Source: Cryobacterium sp. SO1
GTDB lineage: Bacteria; Actinomycetota; Actinomycetes; Actinomycetales; Microbacteriaceae
Assembly: GCF_004210215.2 (NCBI RefSeq)
Contig: NZ_CP067394.1
Location: forward strand, 3,100,001-3,164,000
DNA: 64,000 nucleotides
Direction: 5' to 3'
The position numbers and the translations under genes are program-made. Within the stretch, counting starts at the first letter, position 1. Each line of letters opens with the position of its first letter. Below are positions 35,482 through 43,877 of the stretch, in pieces. Under the pieces are notes generated by a model. It saw nothing but the letters and a program-made list of their open reading frames with translations, ran no database searches and had not been told where the DNA came from.

Positions 35482-36495
35482 TCAGCTGGTCGAGGCCAGC
35501 GGGAGGTCAGTGAACGCCGCTGAGGCGGCCGCGGATCCCGCCGTAGGCTCGGCATCGGTCAGATGCGCGGGAACACGGGCGGACCGATCCACCGTGAGTC
35601 GGAACACGTCGGGACGCGCGTAGTGTCCGACAGGGTCGGCGTAGGCTTTGGCAGCCGCGACGGCGGCAAGGTTGAGATCGGCGAAGACGAGACCTTCCTG
35701 GTCGGCGTCGAGCAGTTCGGTGAGAGGCGACCCGTCGGGTCCATAGACGCGAGCGACCCCCGCTCCGGCGCCGGCGGCGAGGATCTCGACCGGCACGCCC
35801 AGCCGCTGGGCGCCGACCGCCGTCATGACCTGGTTCGCGACCAGGACGAAGCAGCCCCCCTCCATCGCGTAGGTCTGACTCGCGGCCAAGGAGGCGTCGG
35901 ATGTCAACGTGTAGTGATGGGCCGGGATGCTGAAGCACGGCCATGAGGCCACGTGGATCTGCTCGTTCTGGGCGTACATCGCGAACTTCACAAGCGGTTG
36001 TAGGTGCTCCCAGCAGTTGAGGCCGCCAACGCGTCCGAACGGCGTCTCGACAACCTGAAGTCCCGAGCCGTCGCCCTCACCGAACAGGGAGCGCTCTACG
36101 TGAGTCGGCTTGAGCTTGCGCCGGTGCAGGCGCACGACGCCCTCGTCGTCAATGATGAGCTGAGAGATGTATAGGGTGCCGTGCAACCGCTCGCTGATAC
36201 CGAGCACCACCCAGATCTGGTTGGCGCGAGCACTCTGACGGATCCGCTGGATCTCTGCCCCGTTCACATCGACGGAGTTCAGGTGGTAGCCGGCAACGAA
36301 CGAGACCTGGTCCGCGGGCGTGTGGCTCCAGAGGAAGAGCGGGTACCCCGGGAGCCATGTCTCCGGGAAGGCGACGAGCTGAGCGCCGCCACGAGCGGCG
36401 TCGGCGATGAGGTCGAGCGTCTTGTCAGTGGTCGCCGCGAGGTCGAACCACACCGGCTCCGCTTGAACGGTGGCAATACGGGTTGAATCTGGCAT
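35482..36495 (-). CDS. nitrilase (carbon-nitrogen hydrolase)
   Basis: A 337-residue nitrilase-superfamily enzyme with the full catalytic set: Glu45 in FPETWLPGYP, Lys127 in HRRKLKPTHVER, and the nucleophile Cys161 in GLNCWEHLQPL. The CWEH motif and the length place it in branch 1 (true nitrilases: nitrile to carboxylate and ammonia), aliphatic or arylaceto type. The substrate is unknown. It is divergent from an AraC-family regulator 179 bases away, its probable activator. The pair forms the cargo of the tRNA-Lys mini-island. Confidence 0.9.
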   Translation of the reverse strand: MPDSTRIATVQAEPVWFDLAATTDKTLDLIADAARGGAQLVAFPETWLPGYPLFLWSHTPADQVSFVAGYHLNSVDVNGAEIQRIRQSARANQIWVVLGISERLHGTLYISQLIIDDEGVVRLHRRKLKPTHVERSLFGEGDGSGLQVVETPFGRVGGLNCWEHLQPLVKFAMYAQNEQIHVASWPCFSIPAHHYTLTSDASLAASQTYAMEGGCFVLVANQVMTAVGAQRLGVPVEILAAGAGAGVARVYGPDGSPLTELLDADQEGLVFADLNLAAVAAAKAYADPVGHYARPDVFRLTVDRSARVPAHLTDAEPTAGSAAASAAFTDLPLASTS

Positions 36496-36674
36496 CGCTG
36501 GTCTCCCTGGCTTTCGAGTGTGCGGACGTCGCCTCTGCGCTGTCCGAGCATCAGGTTACGAGCGTGCCCAACGCCGCAGGACGCGTAATCCCGACCGATA
36601 CCCGGCAAGATCTGCGCCGAGCTAGCAACGAAACGCCTGCGTAATGATCTCGTTACCTCCCGGAAACAATATCC

Positions 36675-37622
36675 GTGAGAGTCTCGACCATGGCCCGAAT
36701 CGAGGTATCGAACGCGGCCGCTTTCGAGGCGGCAGTCTCTGGCTCTTTCGTGCCTCTGGCGATCACGAGCGTTGACACTCCGGCCCTGCGAGGCAGCGTC
36801 GAGCAGAAGTCTGCCGGGGTGGCCGCAATCACCCTGGTGCGCTCGGAACCCGTCAGCCTGCGCCGCACGCCTCGGCTCATCGCCCACTCCAGCCGAGGGG
36901 TCGTGCTCCTCACCATGCAGTTGAGGGGGACGAGCATCGTGGCGCAGCGTGGCACCACCGCTCGGCTCGGGCCCGGCCAGGGGGCGATCTACTTCTCCGA
37001 CCGTCCCTTCGATCTCCGAAGCGACGGTCGAAGCGAAGTCTTGGTCTTCCACGCGCCTCTGGCTCTGTTCGGATTCCCCGACTCTCAGATGGCCCTGGCG
37101 TATCCGGAAGCGTTTGATGCACGCACCGACTGCGAATACCGCGCACTACGCAATCTCTCTCGGTCGTACCTGCGAGCGCTCCCGTTGATCGATGACGCGC
37201 AGCAGATGGGTCGAATCACGACGGGACTGCTCGCGGCGATAATGACGCGGAACCACCCCCGTCGCCGGCGCCGCCTCGATCACACGTACCTGTTCGCCGC
37301 ACTGTGCAGCGATATCGAACTGCGGCTGCACGATCCAGCGCTCTCCGTGTCGAGTCTCGCGCGGGCGCACGGGGTCTCCTCTCGTGCGGTCCATGAATGT
37401 TTCGAGGAGTTCGGGTCGACTCCCGCGGCGGTATTCCGCGAGAAGCGACTTGCCCTGGCCACCTCGCTCCTGGGCACGACGGACCTCCCGATAGCCCACG
37501 TCGCGAGGGCGGTGGGGATGCTTGACCCATCGACTCTGAGCAAGGCCCTGCGGCGGGCGACCGGGATGACGGCGCGGGACATCCGCACCAAACAGTCTGG
37601 CACGCCCACCGGTGCTGTCTGA
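36675..37622 (+). CDS. AraC-family transcriptional regulator
   Basis: A 315-residue regulator. The N-terminal ~200 residues resemble the AraC-binding-like domain (VVLLTMQLRGTSIVAQRGTTA, GQGAIYFSDRPFDL). The C-terminal DNA-binding domain has two helix-turn-helix units: LSVSSLARAHGVSSRAVHEC and LPIAHVARAVGMLDPSTLSK. Such regulators commonly activate divergent nitrilase or amidase genes. Start GTG at 36675 or ATG at 36690. Leading sequence is AT-richer than its surroundings. Confidence 0.88.
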   Translation: MRVSTMARIEVSNAAAFEAAVSGSFVPLAITSVDTPALRGSVEQKSAGVAAITLVRSEPVSLRRTPRLIAHSSRGVVLLTMQLRGTSIVAQRGTTARLGPGQGAIYFSDRPFDLRSDGRSEVLVFHAPLALFGFPDSQMALAYPEAFDARTDCEYRALRNLSRSYLRALPLIDDAQQMGRITTGLLAAIMTRNHPRRRRRLDHTYLFAALCSDIELRLHDPALSVSSLARAHGVSSRAVHECFEEFGSTPAAVFREKRLALATSLLGTTDLPIAHVARAVGMLDPSTLSKALRRATGMTARDIRTKQSGTPTGAV

Positions 37623-37715
37623 GGGACGACCTACGTCCCGTCCGGCGTGGCCGCCACCGGCCAGCCCCGGCCGAAAATGACCTACGAGCGAGAGCCCGAG
37701 AACCATCCATTTCTC

Positions 37716-37753
37716 ATCCTTGGGCCGTCGGTTCGAGCCCGACGGGGCCCACT
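37716..37753. repeat. orphan tRNA-Lys 3' end (right boundary repeat)
   Basis: Matches 35395-35432 with a single T-to-C difference. There is no anticodon loop or 5' half, so it cannot be a functional tRNA. Confidence 0.85.
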
Positions 37754-37764
37754 TTCAGGGTCAT

Positions 37765-38088
37765 TCAGTGTGACCAGGTGTCCCTGGCCCACGGCCGCCA
37801 GGGGCGGGGAAAGCGTCGTTTGACCCTGCCGTAGTGATCCACGGTGAGGATCGGCGACTCGACCTTGCGGGTGAGGATGCTCAGAGCGACGACGAACAGC
37901 CACAGCCCCCGGGTGACGAAGGTCAGAAACACGTTCAGCCAGAACCGGATCCGTTTGGTGCGCTGCAGCGCGGCCTGGCTGCCGGCCACGCTGCTGACCG
38001 TCCAGCCCTCGGCCGCGAACTGGGCGACCTCGTAGTTGAGTAGCTCGGTGCGCTGCTCGGCGGTCACGGTGCCTGCGTCCAGCGACAT
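37765..38088 (-). CDS. small membrane protein of unknown function
   Basis: A 107-residue protein: a cytoplasmic N-terminal domain (TELLNYEVAQFAAEGWTVSS), one or two hydrophobic helices (IRFWLNVFLTFVTRGLWLFVVALSIL) and a basic C-terminal tail (GRVKRRFPRPWRPW). GGAGG lies ahead of the ATG at 38088. I do not recognise the family. It is the first resident gene beyond the tRNA-Lys island. Confidence 0.7.
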   Translation of the reverse strand: MSLDAGTVTAEQRTELLNYEVAQFAAEGWTVSSVAGSQAALQRTKRIRFWLNVFLTFVTRGLWLFVVALSILTRKVESPILTVDHYGRVKRRFPRPWRPWARDTWSH

Positions 38089-38341
38089 GCCCGCCTCCTT
38101 CCGTCGATACGGGCAGCATCAGGCCGTGGCACGATCGGCGCAGCCCCCGATGCGCGCCGACCCGGCGGGACGAACCCGGCAGTTCGCTGGGACTGGGCGC
38201 CCGCACGGAATGTGCTGCGAGAACCCGGTGTTTCTCCCCGTGTTGACGCACGGTCTGTTCTGCTGGGGTACGGCCTCAGCCGCATATCGTGCGTGCCGCA
38301 GCCGAGTGACGCACACAGCGAGCGCCACGGGAGGAGAACCA

Positions 38342-38764
38342 GTGCGCAAAAACATTGACGTCGAAGTCGACACCGGAGTCATCGAGAAGTACCGCAGGCA
38401 CCCCAACGGCAACGGCTGGGTGTCCGGCAAATCGAGCGTGCAACCGAGCGCGTTCATTTCCGAGTCCGCGTACATCGAATCCGGTGCGCGGGTGGGTCGG
38501 GAATCGTGGGTCGGACCCGGCAGTTGGATCGACCACGACGTTGTCGTCGGCGACAAGGTGTTCATCGGCCAAAATGTGCACATCGGCGAGGGCAGCCTCG
38601 TCGCCGGCGGCGCCCACCTAGGTAGCCATGTGCGCATCGGCCGCAACGTGCGCATCGCCGCCGGTGTCCGCCTGGACCGGGACACCCGGGTTCCCGACGG
38701 CACCGATGTGGCCGCCGGCAACGTGGGAGCGGACGGTCGCCGGTCGCACGGGTTGGCCGCGTAG
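38342..38764 (+). CDS. left-handed beta-helix (hexapeptide repeat) protein
   Basis: A 140-residue protein dominated by hexapeptide repeats: SAYIESGARVGRESWVGPGS, then VVVGDKVFIGQNVHIGEG and VRIGRNVRIAAGVRL. Such trimeric beta-helices include acyl/acetyltransferases and carbonic anhydrases; no catalytic loop or CoA-binding insertion can be assigned, so the activity is unknown. GTG at 38342 follows GGGAGGAGAA. It lies 81 bases upstream of the molybdoenzyme gene on the same strand. Confidence 0.75.
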   Translation: MRKNIDVEVDTGVIEKYRRHPNGNGWVSGKSSVQPSAFISESAYIESGARVGRESWVGPGSWIDHDVVVGDKVFIGQNVHIGEGSLVAGGAHLGSHVRIGRNVRIAAGVRLDRDTRVPDGTDVAAGNVGADGRRSHGLAA

Positions 38765-38845
38765 GCATCCGTTTCACCCGGTAAAACCCGAAAACGCGCG
38801 CGGGTGCAGGTCAGCATCCGGCTCCGACAGGAGCAGGATGGACCC

Positions 38846-41158
38846 ATGACACGTCGCGCACCGGTCAAGGACATCAACGAAGACGACCTCGTTATCGGCA
38901 CCCCGAAGAAGGCCGCCGCCGGCCTCGAGGCGGTGGTCGTGGCGCTGGACCGCGGCATCGCCCAGGCCGGCGTGAGCCGCACCACGCGGGCCCTCTTGCG
39001 GCTCAACCAGCGAAACGGCACCGACTGCCCCGGCTGCGCCTGGCCGGAGTCCACCGGGCACCGCAAGACCGCGGAGTTCTGCGAGAACGGCGCGAAGGCC
39101 GTGGCCGAGGAGAACACTCTCCGCACCGTGGATGCCGCGTTCTGGGCCGAGCACTCGCTCGCCGACCTGGCCGGCAAGACCGAATACTGGCTGGGCAACC
39201 AGGGCCGCATCGCGCAGCCCGTGGTGGTACGCCCCGGCGACACCCACTACTCCCCCATCGCCTGGGAAGACGCATTCACGCTGATCGGCGAGAAGATCCG
39301 CGCCACCACCCCCGAGCGCACCGTGTTCTACACCTCGGGCCGCACCGCCAACGAGACCGCGTTCCTGTACCAACTGTTCGCCCGCTCGATCGGCACCAAC
39401 AACCTGCCCGACTGCTCGAACATGTGCCACGAATCCTCCGGGTCGGCGTTGAACCCCACGATCGGCATCGGCAAGGGCACCGTGTCGCTCGACGACATCC
39501 ACGTAGCCGAACTGATCCTGGTGGTGGGCCAGAACCCGGGCACCAACCACCCGCGGATGCTCTCCGCCCTGGCCGAGTGCAAGGCCAACGGCGGCAAGGT
39601 CGTCGCCGTGAACCCGCTGCCGGAGGCCGGGTTGTTCAACTTCAAGGACCCGCAGACCCCCACCGGGCTGCTCGGCGGCGGCGTTCCACTGGCCGACGAG
39701 TTCCTGCAGATCAAGGTGGGCGGCGACCTGGCCCTGTTCCAGGCGCTGGGCCACCTGCTGCTCGAGGAAGAGGCCCGGGTGCCCGGCTCCGTGGTGGACC
39801 GGGAGTTCATCGACGCCAACACCGACGGCATCGAGGCCTACCGCACCGCACGCTCCGAGATCGACTGGGTCGAAACCGAGAAGGCCACCGGGCTGTCGCG
39901 CCTGGAGATCGGCGTCGTCGCGAAGATGATGGCCGCGTCGAAGGCCACCATCATCTGCTGGGCGCTGGGCCTCACCCAGCAGCCGCACTCGGTGAACACG
40001 CTCAAGGAGATCATCAACCTGCTCCTGCTGCAGGGCAACTTCGGCAAGCCGGGTGCCGGCGCCTGCCCGGTGCGCGGGCACTCCAACGTGCAAGGTGACC
40101 GCACCATGGGCGTGTGGGAGAAGCCCAAGGAGGCCATGCTCGCCGCGCTCGACGCCGAGTTCGGCATCGTGTCGCCGCGCGAGCACGGCCTCGACTCGGT
40201 CAACACCGTCGAGGCGTTCGAGAACGACGCCGTGGACGTGTTCGTGTCGATGGGCGGCAACTTCGCCCTCGCCTGCAGCGACACCGACGCCCTCGAGGCC
40301 GCGATGCAGCGGGTGGGCCTGACGGTGCACATTTCCACCAAGCCCAACCGGTCGCATGTGATGCACGGGGTCACCTCGCTGATCCTGCCCACGCTCGGCC
40401 GCACCGACACCGATGACAAGCATCCGTCGGGCCGGCAGGTGCTCTCGGTGGAGGACTCGATGTCGATGGTGCACTCCACCCAGGGCCGGCTCGCCCCGGT
40501 GTCGGAGCACCTGCTGGCCGAGCCGGTGATCGTGGCACGGATGGCCCGGGCCACGCTCGGCGACGACCATCCGGTGGGCTGGAAGGCGATGGCCGAGGAC
40601 TACGACGTCATCCGCGACCATGTCTCCCGGGTGCTGCCCGGCTTCGAGGACTTCAACAAGCGGTTGCGCGACAAGAACGGCTTCGTGCTGCCCAACCCGC
40701 CGCGCGACACCCGCAGCTTCGCCACCGACATCGGCCGGGCCCGGTTCACGGTGAGCCCGTTGGAGTACCTCACCCCGCCGCCCGGACACCTCATTTTGCA
40801 GACCATGCGCAGCCACGACCAGTACAACACCACCTTCTACGGGCTGGATGACCGCTACCGGGGCATCAAGGATGGCCGCCGGGTGATCCTGATCCATGCC
40901 GATGATGTCACCGAGCTGGGTTTCGCGGACCGCGACCTTGTAGACGTGATCAGCACTTTCGGCGGGCAGGAGCGCCGGGCCGACAAGTTCCGGCTGGTGG
41001 TGTATCCCACCCCGCGGGGCTGCGCTGCTGCGTACTTCCCCGAGGCGAACCAGCTGATGCACCGGGAGCTCGTGGCCCGGGAGTCGAACACCCCCGGCTA
41101 CAAGGCCATGAGCGTGCGGTTCATCCCGCACGAGGCCGGTGTGCCCGTCCTGAGCTGA
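38846..41158 (+). CDS. FdhF/YdeP-type molybdopterin oxidoreductase
   Basis: A 770-residue member of the formate-dehydrogenase-like molybdopterin family (YdeP branch). Seen: NGTDCPGCAWPE in place of a classical four-cysteine Fe-S motif, WEDAFTLIGEKI, TSGRTANETAFLYQLFARSI, LGLTQQPHSVNTLKEIINLLLLQG-type segments, RGHSNVQGDRTMG, and a C-terminal molybdopterin-guanine-dinucleotide-binding domain (MRSHDQYNTTFYGLDDRYRG). The substrate is unproven; formate is a guess from family and from the adjacent fdhD. GGAG precedes the ATG at 38846. Confidence 0.88.
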   Translation: MTRRAPVKDINEDDLVIGTPKKAAAGLEAVVVALDRGIAQAGVSRTTRALLRLNQRNGTDCPGCAWPESTGHRKTAEFCENGAKAVAEENTLRTVDAAFWAEHSLADLAGKTEYWLGNQGRIAQPVVVRPGDTHYSPIAWEDAFTLIGEKIRATTPERTVFYTSGRTANETAFLYQLFARSIGTNNLPDCSNMCHESSGSALNPTIGIGKGTVSLDDIHVAELILVVGQNPGTNHPRMLSALAECKANGGKVVAVNPLPEAGLFNFKDPQTPTGLLGGGVPLADEFLQIKVGGDLALFQALGHLLLEEEARVPGSVVDREFIDANTDGIEAYRTARSEIDWVETEKATGLSRLEIGVVAKMMAASKATIICWALGLTQQPHSVNTLKEIINLLLLQGNFGKPGAGACPVRGHSNVQGDRTMGVWEKPKEAMLAALDAEFGIVSPREHGLDSVNTVEAFENDAVDVFVSMGGNFALACSDTDALEAAMQRVGLTVHISTKPNRSHVMHGVTSLILPTLGRTDTDDKHPSGRQVLSVEDSMSMVHSTQGRLAPVSEHLLAEPVIVARMARATLGDDHPVGWKAMAEDYDVIRDHVSRVLPGFEDFNKRLRDKNGFVLPNPPRDTRSFATDIGRARFTVSPLEYLTPPPGHLILQTMRSHDQYNTTFYGLDDRYRGIKDGRRVILIHADDVTELGFADRDLVDVISTFGGQERRADKFRLVVYPTPRGCAAAYFPEANQLMHRELVARESNTPGYKAMSVRFIPHEAGVPVLS

Positions 41159-41187
41159 GCCGAGCCGGGTCCCGCCCCAGCCTTTTG

Positions 41188-41247
41188 ATGACTCGCCCAT
41201 TTTGGCTAGTGCGGGAGTGTTCGGACTCACAAAAGTGGGCGAGTCAT
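41188..41247. repeat. class A palindrome copy 3
   Basis: ATGACTCGCCCATTTTGGCT faces AAAAGTGGGCGAGTCAT. Lies between the convergent molybdoenzyme gene and fdhD. Confidence 0.85.
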
Positions 41248-41292
41248 GGCCTGGGACAGGGCGCGACCTGAGCCAAGCTGCGCCACAGCGGG

Positions 41293-41351
41293 ATGGGTCG
41301 CCCAATTTGGCTAGTCCGGCAGGGTGCGGACTAGCAAAAGTGGGCGAGTCA
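41293..41351. repeat. class A palindrome copy 4
   Basis: ATGGGTCGCCCAATTTGGCT faces CTAGCAAAAGTGGGCGAGTC, 45 bases past copy 3, again giving a close pair. Confidence 0.85.
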
Positions 41352-41363
41352 GGGCGGGGACGG

Positions 41364-42212
41364 TTACACGGCGGCTAGCTCGCCCTGGGTGATGCGTTCC
41401 TCGCCGGCGTAGATGACCATGGAGTCGCCGCGGAGGAAGCCGACCAGGGTGAGGCCCACCTCGTGCGCAAACTCGGCGGCGAGCGATGACGGCGCCGATA
41501 CCGCGGCGAGCACCGGGATGCCCGCCATCAGGGCTTTCTGTGCCAGTTCGAAGCTGGCCCGACTGGTCACCATCAGCACGGTGCCGCGCAGCGGCAACAG
41601 GTTCTCCTTGACCGCCCAGCCGATCACCTTGTCCACGGCGTTGTGCCGGCCCACGTCTTCGCGCAGCACCAGCATCTCGCCCGTGCCGGCATCGAACAGC
41701 GCGGCCGCGTGCAGTCCACCGGTCTTCTCGAACACCGCCTGCGCCTCGCGCAGCTTGTCGGGGAATCCGATGAGCATCTCCGCGTCGATGCGCACAGCAT
41801 CCGCCCGCACGTCCCAGGTGGACTTGGTGCGCACGGCGTCGATGCTCTCTTTGCCGCACAGGCCGCAGGAGCTCGTGGTGAGGAAGTTGCGCTGCGTGCT
41901 CGGGTCGGGCGCGGCCACGCCCGGGGCCAGGCGCAGGTCGAGCACGTTGTAGGTGTTCACGCCCTCGGCGGTAGCGCCGGCGCAATAGCGAGCGGTCGCG
42001 AGGTGCTCGCCCTGGCTGATGATGCCCTCCGAGACGAGGAACCCCGCGGCGAGGTCGACGTCGTGGCCGGGGGTGCGCATGGTGACCGCGAGCGAGCGGC
42101 CGTTGACCCGCAGCTCGAGCGGTTCCTCGACCGCGAGGACGTCTTCTCGGCGGATGGGCGCGTGGCCCACCGTGAGCCGGGTGATCTTGCGGCGTGCCGT
42201 GACTCTGCTCAT
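41364..42212 (-). CDS. fdhD: formate dehydrogenase accessory sulfurtransferase FdhD
   Basis: A 282-residue FdhD. The catalytic cysteine pair is in [12 protein letters not shown]; other family blocks are [29 protein letters not shown] and [11 protein letters not shown]. It passes sulfur from a cysteine desulfurase to the molybdenum cofactor, which activates formate dehydrogenases. That it converges on the FdhF/YdeP gene suggests the latter is its client. Start ATG at 42212 (MSRVTARRK). Confidence 0.94.
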   Translation of the reverse strand: MSRVTARRKITRLTVGHAPIRREDVLAVEEPLELRVNGRSLAVTMRTPGHDVDLAAGFLVSEGIISQGEHLATARYCAGATAEGVNTYNVLDLRLAPGVAAPDPSTQRNFLTTSSCGLCGKESIDAVRTKSTWDVRADAVRIDAEMLIGFPDKLREAQAVFEKTGGLHAAALFDAGTGEMLVLREDVGRHNAVDKVIGWAVKENLLPLRGTVLMVTSRASFELAQKALMAGIPVLAAVSAPSSLAAEFAHEVGLTLVGFLRGDSMVIYAGEERITQGELAAV

Positions 42213-42331
42213 GGGTGCCCTCCTCGGGAGTGCGGTCCGAGTGTGCCGGGGCGCAGCGGGACCTCCCTTCGAGCCTAAACCTCCATCTGCCTCAACGGGT
42301 GGCCTCAGCGCCGCTCCCCGGGCGGGTCGCA

Positions 42332-42392
42332 CGCGAGAGCGGGACTGTGGCTGCGTCAGCACCGCTGAGGCGACCACACGGCCGCTCTCGCG
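42332..42392. repeat. class D palindrome copy 2
   Basis: CGCGAGAGCGGGACTGTGG faces CCACACGGCCGCTCTCGCG. Unlike most palindromes here, it sits in a divergent promoter region. Confidence 0.75.
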
Positions 42393-42435
42393 AACTGGCG
42401 GTGCCGCGAGCGGGCGTTGCACTCACGTCAGGCGA

Positions 42436-42540
42436 GGGGAGCGCGGAAACCGGGAAGCGCGGGAAACGGGGAGCGCGGGAAGCGCGGAACCCGGGGAGCG
42501 CGGAAACCGGGAAGCGCGGGAAACGGGGAGCGCGGGAAGC
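42436..42540. repeat. 48-base direct repeat with 57-base period
   Basis: Positions 42436-42483 and 42493-42540 are identical over 48 bases and begin GGGGAGCGCGGAAACCGGGA. Each copy is itself built from shorter GCGCGGAAAC/GCGCGGGAAAC units. It lies 59 bases ahead of the ThiF-like ATG. Confidence 0.95.
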
Positions 42541-42598
42541 AAGGGGAGTTCGGGGCGGCGTGGGCCGTCCGGGGACGATTGCCGCGTACCGTGGTGTC

Positions 42599-43489
42599 AT
42601 GGCACTTCCCCCTCTTGTCGAGCCCACCGGCCCGCTCAGCCCGACCGAAACCGCACGCCTCTCACAGGTGCGCAGCCTGCCTCAGCTGCGGCTGCCCCCG
42701 ATCGACGACGTCGGGCACCGCCGCCTCGCCGCCGCCCGAGTGCTGGTGCTCGGCACCACCGGGCTCAGCGCGCCCGCCGTGCGCTCCCTGGCGGCCGCCG
42801 GCGTAGGCACGATCGGGCTCGCCGACGTGGGCCCGCTGGATGTCGACGCCCTGGTGCTCGCGACCACGACCATCCTGACCCTCTCCCCCGACACCGCTGT
42901 GACGGCGCACGACGAGGACCTCACGGCCGAGTCCGCCGCGCGCATCCTCGGCGGCTACGATCTGGTGCTTGACGGCAGCGACCTCACCCCTCAGCCGTTC
43001 CTGGTGGGCGACACCTGCGCGACCCTCGGGCTGCCGCTGGTGTGGGGCTCCGTGGCCCGCGGCAATGCCGAACTGTCGGTGTTCTGGTCGAGCCCGCCGC
43101 GGCGAAGCGGCCAGCGCTCCACCCGGCTGCGCGACTTCTTCGGCACGGATGCGTCCGCCCCGGTCGCCGCCGCCGACCCCGGCGTTCTCGGCGCGCTGCG
43201 CGGCCAGGCCGGAGCGTTCCTGGCCGCGGAGGCCATCCGCCTGATCACGGGCACGGGCGAGCCGTTGATCGGCCGGGTACTCACCATCGACGCCGAGTCC
43301 GGCCGCTTCGATGCCGCCCAACTGCCGGTGGCCCAGCCGGTGGCAGCCGGCGCCCGGCCCGAGTCCGGCGAAGCGGCCTCCGCTCACGGTGCCGCGTCCG
43401 CCCCCGCATCCGCATCTGCCACAGCCACAGCCACAGCCACAGCCGTATCCGCCCCCACATCTGCCACCGCCACCGCCACCGAGGAGTGA
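42599..43489 (+). CDS. ThiF/MoeB-like E1-type adenylyltransferase family protein (divergent)
   Basis: A 296-residue protein with the Rossmann core of MoeB/ThiF/HesA proteins: RRLAAARVLVLGTTGLSAPA, VGTIGLADVGPLD, LDGSDLTPQPFLVGDTCATL and the C-terminal-side LGALRGQAGAFLAAEAIRLI. The canonical GxGGxG loop reads GTTGLS and no zinc CxxC pairs are visible, so catalysis may be altered. The last ~45 residues are a low-complexity Ala/Thr/Ser tail encoded by GCCACA repeats. Neighbours (fdhD, DUF6457, FdhF/YdeP) point to molybdopterin synthesis. Confidence 0.78.
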   Translation: MALPPLVEPTGPLSPTETARLSQVRSLPQLRLPPIDDVGHRRLAAARVLVLGTTGLSAPAVRSLAAAGVGTIGLADVGPLDVDALVLATTTILTLSPDTAVTAHDEDLTAESAARILGGYDLVLDGSDLTPQPFLVGDTCATLGLPLVWGSVARGNAELSVFWSSPPRRSGQRSTRLRDFFGTDASAPVAAADPGVLGALRGQAGAFLAAEAIRLITGTGEPLIGRVLTIDAESGRFDAAQLPVAQPVAAGARPESGEAASAHGAASAPASASATATATATAVSAPTSATATATEE

Positions 43490-43493
43490 CACC

Positions 43494-43769
43494 ATGAGCA
43501 CCAATACCCCGCTCCCTCCCGAAGCCCTCGACGAGTGGCTGGCCGCCCTGGCGGCCCGACTGGGACTCGACGCCGACCTGGTTCCCACCGGGCTGCTGCT
43601 CGACGTGGCCCGCGACGTGGCGCACAACGTGGCCCGTCCGGCCGCTCCGCTGAGCCTGTTCCTGGTGGGGCTGGCCGCGGCAAGGAATGGCGGCAGCGCC
43701 GAGGACGTCACCGCGGCGAGCGCCGCCGCCACCGAGCTGGCCCTGGGCTGGCCCGCCGCACCGCAGTAG
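43494..43769 (+). CDS. DUF6457 protein (molybdopterin-associated)
   Basis: A 91-residue helical protein: LPPEALDEWLAALAARLGLD, TGLLLDVARDVAHNVARPAA and LSLFLVGLAAARNGGSAEDV. This is the DUF6457 pattern, often fused to MobA (molybdopterin guanylyltransferase) in actinobacteria; here it is free-standing. The ATG at 43494 lies 4 bases after the ThiF-like stop, with GAGGAG inside that gene's end, so the two are co-translated. Role inferred from neighbours only. Confidence 0.7.
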   Translation: MSTNTPLPPEALDEWLAALAARLGLDADLVPTGLLLDVARDVAHNVARPAAPLSLFLVGLAAARNGGSAEDVTAASAAATELALGWPAAPQ

Positions 43770-43781
43770 CCCACTCCCGCA

Positions 43782-43851
43782 CCGAGCTGCCCCCGTCCGG
43801 GCAAGGTGCCCCCGCGGATCGGGGTATCTCGTCCGAACCGGGGCACCTCGG
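43782..43851. repeat. imperfect palindrome, class H
   Basis: CCGAGCTGCCCCCGTCCGGG faces GTCCGAACCGGGGCACCTCGG, with a second inner pair of GGTGCCCCCG/CGGGGTA. Lies between convergent DUF6457 and cupin genes. Confidence 0.6.
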
Positions 43852-43877
43852 CGCATCCGCGGCGCGCGGTCGGCTCG

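Larger units (their letters stand above)
35395..37753. mobile_element. mini-island at tRNA-Lys with nitrilase cargo
   Basis: A ~2.3 kb segment bounded by a 38-base direct repeat (35395-35432 and 37716-37753, 37 of 38 identical) made of the tRNA-Lys anticodon-stem 3' strand, T arm and acceptor end. It carries a nitrilase gene and a divergent AraC-type regulator, nothing else that I can support, and no recombinase. The intact tRNA is at the left and the orphan 3' end at the right, as after tRNA-targeted integration. Confidence 0.75.
42213..42598. other. 386-base divergent region with palindrome and tandem repeats
   Basis: Between the starts of fdhD and the ThiF-like gene. It carries the class D palindrome (42332-42392) and the 57-base-period direct repeat (42436-42540). 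Frames that stay open here translate to repetitive Lys/Arg/Gly or Pro/Ala/Arg strings and are not credible proteins. Confidence 0.75.

Noticed and set aside
37716..37753. Second tRNA-Lys gene
   Set aside because: Sequence upstream of ATCCTT does not form an anticodon loop or D arm; it is an orphan 3' end.
42436..42540. CRISPR-like or coding repeat (Lys/Arg/Gly-rich peptide)
   Set aside because: Only two units, separated by 9 bases with no spacer-sized gap, and no cas genes. The encoded strings are low-complexity in every frame.
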